NCBI RefSeq assembly: GCF_030056665.1
Contig: NZ_JASHIG010000016.1
Direction: 5' to 3' (one strand)
Source of the DNA: Flectobacillus roseus
GTDB taxonomy: Bacteria > Bacteroidota > Bacteroidia > Cytophagales > Spirosomataceae
DNA: 64,000 nucleotides
The position numbers were made by a program, and so were the translations under genes. Shown piece after piece: positions 54,480 through 61,477 of the stretch; positions within the stretch are counted from its first letter, which is position 1; every line of letters starts with the position of its first letter. The notes under the pieces are model-generated. The model was not told the DNA's origin and ran no database searches. It saw only the letters and a list, made by a program, of their open reading frames with translations.

Positions 54480-55631
54480 TTAGACTAATTCTGTTCCGTT
54501 AGTGAGTGCTACTACATAATACACCAACTCACGGTTATACTCTTTTTGATAGGCTTCTGTCAATTGTGCAATAAGAGCGTCTAATTGAGCTTTTTCGACA
54601 ATATTAACAGTACAACCGCCAAAACCACCTCCCATCATACGAGAACCAATGACAGCAGGGTTATCTTTGGTTTGGTCTACCAAAAAGTCTAATTCTGGAC
54701 AACTAACCTCATAATCATGTTGTAAACCATGATGGGTTTCATACATTTTTTGCCCAAAAGTGGCTAAGTCATGTTGTAAAAGAGCCTCACAAGCCACTTC
54801 TACACGCTCAATTTCTCCAATCACATATCTGGCACGACGATACACAGCATCAGTCATCGAAGCCTGCACCTGAGCCAACATATCAAATGACACATCTCTC
54901 CAAGATTTAACCTCAGGGAATTGAGTTGCAATCAAGCGTAAGCCCTCTTCACATTCCAAGCGACGAGTATTATATTCAGAATCGCCCAATGAGTGTTTTA
55001 CGCCAGTATTGCATAAAACAACCACGTGGTCGGGTAATGCAATTGGGAAATATTGGTACGAAAGATCACGACAATCCAAACGGATTACAGAATCCTTTTT
55101 GCCAAACATTGAAGCAAACTGATCCATTATACCACAGTTTACACCAACAAAATTATTTTCGGCAGCTTTCGAGATTTGCACCATTTGCAAAGTCGATAAG
55201 CCTAATTCATAGATATGATTGATTGCAAATGAAAGACCTGTTTCGACTGCAGCCGAAGAAGAAACTCCAGCGCCCAAAGGAATATCCCCTCCGAAAACCA
55301 AATTGAAACCACCAAACTGATTACCTGCTTTTTGAAGCTCATCTACTACCCCAATCAAATAATTACACCAAGAATGCTCAGAAGCAACAGGATTATCTAC
55401 CGAAAAAACGGTTGAACTATCCAAATCGAAAGCAACAACATGACATTCGTTGTCTGGACGTGGAGAAACAGAAAAGTAAATAGCCTTGTCTATACTAGCT
55501 GGTAAAACGTAGCCATCGTTATAGTCCGTATGCTCGCCAATGAGATTGATACGTCCAGGTGCACGAACTGTAATGGTTGGTTCAGCCGAGAAGGTTTCGA
55601 CAAATTTTTTGATGATTGATTCAGGATACAT
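54480..55631 (-). CDS. galK: Galactokinase
   Basis: GalK phosphorylates galactose at C1. The 383-residue GHMP kinase started at 55631 (MYPESIIKKFVETF) has the galactokinase signature GRINLIGEHTDYNDGYVLP, the ATP loop PLGAGVSSSAAVETG and the third motif GGGFGGCTVNIV. Operon galK-galT is divergent from a LacI-type regulator gene, the probable local repressor. Confidence 0.95.
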   Translation of the reverse strand: MYPESIIKKFVETFSAEPTITVRAPGRINLIGEHTDYNDGYVLPASIDKAIYFSVSPRPDNECHVVAFDLDSSTVFSVDNPVASEHSWCNYLIGVVDELQKAGNQFGGFNLVFGGDIPLGAGVSSSAAVETGLSFAINHIYELGLSTLQMVQISKAAENNFVGVNCGIMDQFASMFGKKDSVIRLDCRDLSYQYFPIALPDHVVVLCNTGVKHSLGDSEYNTRRLECEEGLRLIATQFPEVKSWRDVSFDMLAQVQASMTDAVYRRARYVIGEIERVEVACEALLQHDLATFGQKMYETHHGLQHDYEVSCPELDFLVDQTKDNPAVIGSRMMGGGFGGCTVNIVEKAQLDALIAQLTEAYQKEYNRELVYYVVALTNGTELV

Positions 55632-56022
55632 GTTAAGTTGTTTCAAAAAGATTGCATAAGGTAAGATGACATAGACTTGGTACTTTTCGATGAATATCAA
55701 ACAAGAAGCTTTACTCTTCGACTTGTAACCTACTTGTCACCGTAGGCCAAACAGCTTGAAAAAACACAATCTGAAAGTTTTTTTATACAGTTGGCACAAA
55801 TGGATATTCAAAGGAATCAATTTTTTAAGCAAAAAGCTAGCATAGCCGATTGGGTAAAGTCTCAATTTAACAAATCTTAAGTAAAATGGGCTGTAAAGGG
55901 TATAATCAAACATTTGCACAGATTTGCACAATTCAGGGAATCGTAATTCCTACTAAGACTATTGCAGGAATGTTTGTAATTTAGCAGTTCCATAAGCCAA
56001 GGCTTGGGACTTCCTGAAAAAT
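55632..56022. other. Divergent control region between galK and the LacI-type gene
   Basis: About 390 bases without a gene. Candidate protein-binding sites are a direct repeat ATTTGCACA (55912-55920 and 55922-55930, 10-base period), a palindrome CCAAG-G-CTTGG (55997-56007) just before the regulator start, and CCTAC...GTAGG near 55731-55746. No exact promoter consensus was found. Confidence 0.4.
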
Positions 56023-57030
56023 ATGCAAAAGACACAAGTTACTATCAAACATATAGCGCAAGCGTTGAATATCTCAATTTCGACCGTTTCGCGCGCATTA
56101 CAAAATCATCCCCGAATTGGTTTGAGAACGAAAGAAAAGGTTTTTGAAATGGCTCAAAGACTTAATTATGTTCCTAACCCTGCGGCAATTTTGCTCAAAA
56201 AGAATAAAACCTATACAATTGGCGTTGTACTTCCTCATTTACAAGAAGAGTTTTTTTCCCAAGCGATTACCGCCATTGAAGATGTTATTTCAGCAGAAAA
56301 TTATAATGTAGTTGTTAGTCAATCTCGTGATAAACTGGAAAGAGAAAACAGAGCCATCAAATCCTTCATCAGCAGCCGTGTCGATGGCGTTATTGCTTCT
56401 ATTTCGGCCGAAACTACCCAATATTATCAATTTAGAGAATTAGAAAAATATGGAATTCCTATCGTATTTTTTGACCGAGCGCCTAAAGATGTTGCTGTCA
56501 ATAAAGTAAGAGGGAATATCGCAGATGCTGCTTTTGAAGTAATAGATTTTTTGGCCAAAAAAGGCATTAAAAAAGTAGCCATTCTGAATGGCCCTGCCAG
56601 TTTAGAAATCTCCGACGAGCGCCTAATGGGTTATTGGGGCGCTATGAAAAAGTTTAATCTTCCCATCATTCAAAACTATATTAAATCTACTGATTTAAGT
56701 AAAGAAGATACCACGAAGAAAATGATTGAGCTGTTGAATGGTGAAGAATTGCCAGAGGCAGTTTTTTGCTTCAATGACTATGTGGCACTGTATGCCATGC
56801 AAGCCTGCAAACAAAAAGGTCTTGTTCCGAATAAAGATATCGTGTTTGTAAGCTTTGCCAATCTTCCTATTACTACTTATTTGGACAATCCTCCACTAGC
56901 GTCGGTAGAACAGTTCGCGTATCAAATGGGAGAAAAAGCGGCGCAACTATTGTTAAAAATCATCCAAGCAGAAAAGGAAACACTTGAACCTGAAGACATT
57001 GTAGTAAACACTAAGCTAATTGTACATTGA
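56023..57030 (+). CDS. LacI-family transcriptional regulator
   Basis: A 335-residue regulator with an N-terminal LacI helix-turn-helix (VTIKHIAQALNISISTVSRA) and hinge (NYVPNPAAILLKK), then a periplasmic-binding-protein-like sensor domain (YTIGVVLPHLQEEFFSQAI to the C-terminus). Divergent from galK-galT, so control of galactose use is the simplest guess; the effector is unknown. Confidence 0.9.
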   Translation: MQKTQVTIKHIAQALNISISTVSRALQNHPRIGLRTKEKVFEMAQRLNYVPNPAAILLKKNKTYTIGVVLPHLQEEFFSQAITAIEDVISAENYNVVVSQSRDKLERENRAIKSFISSRVDGVIASISAETTQYYQFRELEKYGIPIVFFDRAPKDVAVNKVRGNIADAAFEVIDFLAKKGIKKVAILNGPASLEISDERLMGYWGAMKKFNLPIIQNYIKSTDLSKEDTTKKMIELLNGEELPEAVFCFNDYVALYAMQACKQKGLVPNKDIVFVSFANLPITTYLDNPPLASVEQFAYQMGEKAAQLLLKIIQAEKETLEPEDIVVNTKLIVH

Positions 57031-57070
57031 GTTGGGCTTTAGTGCCTGAGCTGTAGGCTTTTTTTCAGCC

Positions 57071-57236
57071 GTTGTTGGTCTTTTGAGCAACAACACAAGT
57101 ATCAGAAACTCGTAGACTATAAAAACGAACATTTACTTTAGTAGAAATACTGTATTTCATAAGGGTAAATTTGATACTTGCTTTCGCACGTATTGTCGGT
57201 CAAAAGACCAACAATGGCAAAAAAGACCAACAACGA
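57071..57236. repeat. GTTGTTGGTCTTTT inverted repeats
   Basis: GTTGTTGGTCTTTTGA (57071-57086) is inverted at 57200-57215 (15 of 16) and again at 57221-57234 (AAAAGACCAACAAC). It lies between the convergent LacI and AlbA_2 genes; no reading frame. Confidence 0.6.
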
Positions 57237-57275
57237 CAAAAAATCAGAAATCCCAAATCTGAAATAGTCTGATAT

Positions 57276-57911
57276 TTATTGTTGTTTTAACACAAACTGT
57301 GGAGGTCGCTGTTTGGACAACATCAATAATATTCCTTCATAGGTTAATGTCTCTAATAGTTTTTTAGCGCGGTATTCCGAAATATTGACCAACTTCGCAT
57401 ATTCTCTTGCAGACACTCTTTTATTTTTCTTCAAAAATACCATTAAGTATTTTACATTTTGTTGTTCCAACAATTCACTTTCAACAGCTTTGTCGGTCTT
57501 ATCCAAAATTTGAGACATTTCTTTGGATACAGGCGTTGTTTGATCATTGGCACGAACATAAACAGTCCGATTGCCTTTTTCGTCCAAAGCTTCATGAGGT
57601 TTATCAGAACTCTCATCAATTTCAACGACTAGAACTTTTTTCCTGTTCTCCCACATAATCGCACGATAACGAATTTCGAGAGGAGGAATAACCAAGTGCT
57701 CAGCAGCCTCTGCCAACTTAGTCATTTCTTCTAATTCCGAGCAACCTTTTACCGAACGGTCGTCGTTGATACCAATCAAAAGAGTACCTCCAGCGGTATT
57801 AGCAAATGCCGAAATAGTACGGGCTATTTTAAAAGGACTATCAATTTTACTTTTAAATTCAAGCTGAGAAGACTCTCTTTGGGTTAAATATTTGGTTAAG
57901 ATTTCTGACAT
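57276..57911 (-). CDS. AlbA_2 (Schlafen-type) nucleic-acid-binding regulator
   Basis: A 211-residue protein. Residues 10-130 form an AlbA_2/Schlafen-like domain (SSQLEFKSKI, FANTAGGTLLIGINDDRSV, VYVRANDQTTPVSKE), and residues 140-211 a winged-helix part (RVSAREYAKLVNISEYRAKKLL). The family binds nucleic acids and possibly ATP, and is usually treated as a transcription regulator. No partner is obvious. A minus-7 box TATCTTTG lies at 58034-58027. Confidence 0.8.
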   Translation of the reverse strand: MSEILTKYLTQRESSQLEFKSKIDSPFKIARTISAFANTAGGTLLIGINDDRSVKGCSELEEMTKLAEAAEHLVIPPLEIRYRAIMWENRKKVLVVEIDESSDKPHEALDEKGNRTVYVRANDQTTPVSKEMSQILDKTDKAVESELLEQQNVKYLMVFLKKNKRVSAREYAKLVNISEYRAKKLLETLTYEGILLMLSKQRPPQFVLKQQ

Positions 57912-58228
57912 TTTATCAAATTAAACAAGCTATATTCTGCTGTTTACAGAGTATTAATTTTCTTTAATCAATTTTGAATTTGGATAGCTTTATTTCCAAG
58001 AAACAATACTTTTCCCTAGTTTTACACAAAGATACATATTACCATGGTCTATCACTTCGAAATAGTGAGATGTAAAGTAGTTTTTCAAAATTTCAGAAAA
58101 ATAAGCTATCTTGTAGAGTCTTTTCCTTTGTGGCAAATGCATATACATATCCATTGCTATCACAGGAACCTGTAAAAAAATCCTATTAAAGATTTTAGTT
58201 TAATCAAAAATAATAAATCATTTATATT
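57912..58228. other. Intergenic region between AlbA_2 and PhyH genes
   Basis: About 320 AT-rich bases between divergent genes. It contains the minus-strand TATCTTTG box (58034-58027); nothing else is recognisable. Confidence 0.4.
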
Positions 58229-59194
58229 ATGAATTTACCTTGGGTAGAATCTCCTTTTTTTAACGAAATCCTCAAAACCAAGAATCTCACCGAAGAAGAG
58301 AAACAACTAGCGACTGAATATAACAAGAATGGTTTTGTTGTATTAAGAAATGTTTTTCCAGAGGATGTAATCGACCAAGTAAAAGCCGATATGAATCAAA
58401 AGGGCTTTAACGAAGACTTTCCTGTAACTGTTTACAGAGATAAAACTCGTATTCAGGACCTTTGGCAATATTCAGATAGTACCAAACAGATTTCGTCAAA
58501 CGACACGATCATGAAGACCTTGGAAATGCTTTACGACCGTGAGCCTATTCCATTCCAAACCCTAAATTTCAAGTTTGGGTCTCAACAAAGAGCACACTCA
58601 GATACAATTCACTTTAGTTCAATTCCTGCACGTTATATGTGTGGAGTTTGGGTTGCATTGGAAGATGTCACTCCAGAAAATGGTGCAGTATTCTACTACA
58701 GTGGCTCACACCGTATGCCAGAATACAACTTTGCGCACATCAAAGATGCTCCAGAGGATACAACCTACAACGACTACGCTCAATACGAAGACTTCATGCA
58801 AAGCATCATGAATGTTTCTGAATTTGATAAGAAATTTTTCTATGCTAAAAAAGGAGATGCGTTGATTTGGTCTTCAAATATTATTCACGGAGGTTCAAAA
58901 GTAGAGGCAGAAGGTAGTACGCGTTACTCTCAAGTAACTCACTATTATTTCAAAGACTGTATCTACTACACACCAATGTTGTCAAACATGGTAACCAACG
59001 AGCTATATTTGCGTAATGGTTTCAAGAATATCAAAACGGGAGAATCGGTTCAATCCAACTTCAACGGACATAATATCACGCCTATTTCAACAGGCAAAGA
59101 TAAGTCTATCTTAAATAACCGTTTGGACGAAGTGAAGAAAATTATGGATTTAGTAAAGCTTAAAAACAAAATTGTAAATAAGCTTTTCAAATAA
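58229..59194 (+). CDS. Phytanoyl-CoA dioxygenase (PhyH) family oxygenase
   Basis: A 321-residue Fe(II)/2-oxoglutarate oxygenase. Iron ligands appear as H123-x-D125 (RAHSDTIHF) and H220 (NIIHGGSK), and R232 (EGSTRYSQ) is the expected 2-oxoglutarate ligand. Substrate unknown; family members hydroxylate lipids, amino acids or small natural products. Single gene with its own terminator. It is the last chromosomal gene before the integrated element. Confidence 0.85.
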   Translation: MNLPWVESPFFNEILKTKNLTEEEKQLATEYNKNGFVVLRNVFPEDVIDQVKADMNQKGFNEDFPVTVYRDKTRIQDLWQYSDSTKQISSNDTIMKTLEMLYDREPIPFQTLNFKFGSQQRAHSDTIHFSSIPARYMCGVWVALEDVTPENGAVFYYSGSHRMPEYNFAHIKDAPEDTTYNDYAQYEDFMQSIMNVSEFDKKFFYAKKGDALIWSSNIIHGGSKVEAEGSTRYSQVTHYYFKDCIYYTPMLSNMVTNELYLRNGFKNIKTGESVQSNFNGHNITPISTGKDKSILNNRLDEVKKIMDLVKLKNKIVNKLFK

Positions 59195-59200
59195 AACAAA

Positions 59201-59236
59201 AAACGCCTCTCGAAACAGTTTCGAGAGGCGTTTTTG
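59201..59236 (+). terminator. Terminator of the PhyH gene
   Basis: Sixteen-base arms AAACGCCTCTCGAAAC (59201-59216) and complement (59218-59233) followed by T-rich sequence, 7 bases after the stop. Confidence 0.88.
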
Positions 59237-59238
59237 TT

Positions 59239-59262
59239 TGGTGGAGACGGAGAGATTCGAAC
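59239..59262 (-). other. tRNA 3'-end fragment, probable attachment site of an integrated element
   Basis: The minus strand reads TTCGAATC, then TCTCCGTCTCC, then ACCA: a T-loop, 3' T-stem, 3' acceptor strand and CCA end. The sequence before it cannot form the 5' T-stem or any cloverleaf, so only the last 24 bases of a tRNA are present. An acceptor strand complementary to GGAGACG points to a tRNA-Ser, not certain. Such fragments mark one end of elements integrated at tRNA 3' ends; the intact tRNA should be at the far end, outside the window. Confidence 0.7.
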
Positions 59263-59361
59263 ACCGAAAAGTTACCACTAATACCGCTTATTTTAACGTA
59301 TGGGGCATTTTTCTCATTGACGTATAGAGAAAAATTACTGCCACTCAGCTTTTTTGTGATT

Positions 59362-60078
59362 TTATTTGTAAAAAATTTCAATCGACACTGTTATCCTATT
59401 TTCAATCTTTTTTGACTTCTCATATTGATATAGAGTGACAGATACATCTTCATTATTCGATATCGCATCAAAAACTACACTACTATAGATTTGTGGTACG
59501 TATCCCAAGAAAAACTCGTTTAGTTTAATCCTTACAGCCTTTGAATCGTAAGGGTTTGTAGGCTCAACTTCAAACTGTAGTTTTTGATACGGAGATTGGT
59601 CTAAAATATCTTTTACTTTCTTCAGTTTATAATCATGATATGGAAGTCCTGCAATGAGTGTATCTATTGTAACAGGTCTGATTACATTCGAGAGAGTTAA
59701 ACCATCCAATTCACAAAACTCCCTAAGATTTTTCTCGTCATATTCGTCAAGACAAACACGCTTATTTTCCTGAATTTTATCCTTTAGCGAGGCGTATAAG
59801 GTCGAATATTTTGCGTAAAACTTATGAAGTGGGTCTGTGACTGGTATATCAAGTCTAGCATCGCCAACAGTCTTATTTAGTTTTTCTTGTTTGGAGTTTT
59901 CCTTTTTCGATACAAAACCAAGGGTAAAAAAAGCTATCAAACCAACTATTACAGCCCCCCAAAAACCGACCAAAAAGATTGATAATATTGTAATTATTAT
60001 ACCAGCATAAAAAGTAATGGTCTCTTTCGATGAGGGCTTTCTTTTAGAATTACTAATAGTTGTAGCTTTTTTTTTCAT
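59362..60078 (-). CDS. HIRAN-domain membrane protein
   Basis: A 238-residue protein from the ATG at 60078; a GTG at 60114 would add 12 residues and overlap the repressor stop. Two membrane helices lie near residues 22-57 (ITFYAGIIITILSIFLVGF, AVIVGLIAFFTLGFV). The C-terminal 90 residues are a HIRAN domain (VEPTNPYDSKAVRIKL then FLGYVP), a module found with helicases and nucleases that binds DNA ends or stalled forks. A membrane-tethered HIRAN is unusual. It lies downstream of the repressor gene at the element border, the usual place for lysogeny or superinfection-exclusion genes. Confidence 0.72.
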   Translation of the reverse strand: MKKKATTISNSKRKPSSKETITFYAGIIITILSIFLVGFWGAVIVGLIAFFTLGFVSKKENSKQEKLNKTVGDARLDIPVTDPLHKFYAKYSTLYASLKDKIQENKRVCLDEYDEKNLREFCELDGLTLSNVIRPVTIDTLIAGLPYHDYKLKKVKDILDQSPYQKLQFEVEPTNPYDSKAVRIKLNEFFLGYVPQIYSSVVFDAISNNEDVSVTLYQYEKSKKIENRITVSIEIFYK

Positions 60079-60110
60079 TTTATTTAGGTTGATTATTGAT
60101 TGTTTAATTT

Positions 60111-60491
60111 TCACTTAGAAATAGAACTTTCCGCAGGTGTAGAAATAGTTTGATTCTGTTGTGCTTGTTTTTCAATTACAGCTTTTTGGTCTTCTAATTC
60201 CTTCTGCTGATACTTGACCAACTGTTCTAACATTGCGGTGTATTCTGCTTTTTTGATAGTTACAGTTTCTTCTTCCACTTGTGGGGTAGGCTTTGCAAGC
60301 CCCCAAAACTCCTCTTTAGAAACCCCAATTGCGTCCAGTACTTTTTCTAGTGTGTCAGTTCTAGGATTTTTCGTATTAAAAAAGGTCTGAACAGCTTGAG
60401 GTTTTATTCCGAGGCGTCGTGCCAGCTCCGCACCTGATAAGCCTTTTTGTTTACACAACTCCTTGATTTTTAATCCAATATGATTATCCAT
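60111..60491 (-). CDS. XRE-type phage/ICE repressor-like protein
   Basis: A 126-residue DNA-binding protein with an N-terminal helix-turn-helix (LCKQKGLSGAELARRLGIKP, AVQTFFNTKNPRTDTLEKV) and a C-terminal coiled coil rich in Gln/Glu (about residues 78-115) that could oligomerise it. Divergent from the early operon starting at 60616, with palindromes between, as in prophage switches. Confidence 0.85.
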   Translation of the reverse strand: MDNHIGLKIKELCKQKGLSGAELARRLGIKPQAVQTFFNTKNPRTDTLEKVLDAIGVSKEEFWGLAKPTPQVEEETVTIKKAEYTAMLEQLVKYQQKELEDQKAVIEKQAQQNQTISTPAESSISK

Positions 60492-60532
60492 AATGCGTCA
60501 ATGCAAAAATTATAAAGTATTTTATTGTTTAT

Positions 60533-60579
60533 TATAATGTAATTACATTATATTTACATTATAAATTTACTCAGTAAAT
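60533..60579. promoter_or_regulatory. Palindromic operator region of the element
   Basis: A perfect 20-base palindrome (60533-60552) made of TATAATGTAA and TTACATTATA is followed by a third half-site TTACATTATA (60554-60563) and a second palindrome ATTTACT-C-AGTAAAT (60565-60579). It lies in the 124-base gap between the divergent repressor and early genes. Binding by the repressor is inferred. Confidence 0.65.
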
Positions 60580-60615
60580 GTGCTTAGTAATTCAACATAG
60601 TAAAAATACGTAGTA

Positions 60616-60909
60616 ATGGACTTAAAACAAATCCTATCTAAAGAAGAAGAGCGTACTTTATTAAACGGTCGTATAAATGCGATTAGGGAAACGCTTAAAG
60701 AAGTTCCAAAATGGAGACGTAAGCTTTACGCTAAAAACCCTGTATATCAAGGCAAAGAATTCCATGTTCAAAATGTACTTAGGAACAAAAGCACGAACCT
60801 TGAACTAACAGAGCTATTGGAACAAATTGTGGCTGAATACCTTCAAGAAAAAGAAGGACAGGAAGGCAGAAATGAAGATATACGCTCTCGCTTAAACATC
60901 AAAATGTAA
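60616..60909 (+). CDS. Small early protein of the element, unknown
   Basis: A 97-residue charged, helical protein (MDLKQILSKEEERTLLNGRI) with a basic middle part (PKWRRKLYAKNPVYQGKEF) and acidic tail. No recognised domain. First gene of a tight plus-strand operon running into the primase gene. Confidence 0.65.
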   Translation: MDLKQILSKEEERTLLNGRINAIRETLKEVPKWRRKLYAKNPVYQGKEFHVQNVLRNKSTNLELTELLEQIVAEYLQEKEGQEGRNEDIRSRLNIKM

Positions 60910-60924
60910 CCCCCAATTACAATA

Positions 60925-61206
60925 ATGAACAAAGCTTCGTCTTTGCAAACTCCACGGACGATTCAGGAGTTTGCCAGAACCTTTATGGCCTTTTCGCAAG
61001 GGTCTCAGGTAAATATCAAACACCTAGGTGGTGGATTCTGGGAATGTGAATTTACTGTTTATCAACAATTTAACTACTGGAATTCGGTTAACGATTGGCC
61101 TTCGGAGCTGTACTCTCATGCCTTTTTCTCCGAAAAAATCTGGAACCCACAGTGTAATTCTTTTCAACGTATCCATACCATCGGCTTTAATTTCCAAATA
61201 CTATGA
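60925..61206 (+). CDS. Small early protein of the element, unknown
   Basis: A 93-residue protein (MNKASSLQTPRTIQEFARTF) with an aromatic centre (GGGFWECEFTVYQQFNYW). No known domain. Begins 15 bases after the previous gene and overlaps the next start by four bases (ATGA). Confidence 0.6.
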   Translation: MNKASSLQTPRTIQEFARTFMAFSQGSQVNIKHLGGGFWECEFTVYQQFNYWNSVNDWPSELYSHAFFSEKIWNPQCNSFQRIHTIGFNFQIL

Positions 61207-61475
61207 CTGTTACCTCACATACTACTAGCTATCAATTGTTGCGCCTTTATCTGGCGGGGGAGCTCTCGCCAGACGATTGCCCTGCGGCTATCGAGATTTG
61301 TAAAAACAAGTTGGACTTTCTGAACACTTGTATTGGCAGAACCCTAAAGGATAAGGCTTGGGGCATTAGTGGAGCAGACGAAGATTTGGAGATATGGTTG
61401 GACTATAAACAACGCTTCGAAAATATGCTTGAGCACTTAATGCAACTTTCTGAAACACAACAAGCCCCTATCTGA
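61203..61475 (+). CDS. Small early protein of the element, unknown
   Basis: A 90-residue helical protein (MTVTSHTTSYQLLRLYLAGE) with two cysteines (CPAAIEIC) near residue 26. Function unknown. Translational coupling to the upstream gene through ATGA, and only two bases before the primase-helicase start. Confidence 0.6.
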   Translation: MTVTSHTTSYQLLRLYLAGELSPDDCPAAIEICKNKLDFLNTCIGRTLKDKAWGISGADEDLEIWLDYKQRFENMLEHLMQLSETQQAPI

Positions 61476-61477
61476 AA

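Noticed and set aside
59239..59330. A complete tRNA gene on the minus strand
   Set aside because: Only the T-loop, 3' T-stem, acceptor 3' strand and CCA are present; the sequence before them cannot pair as a T-stem or anticodon arm.
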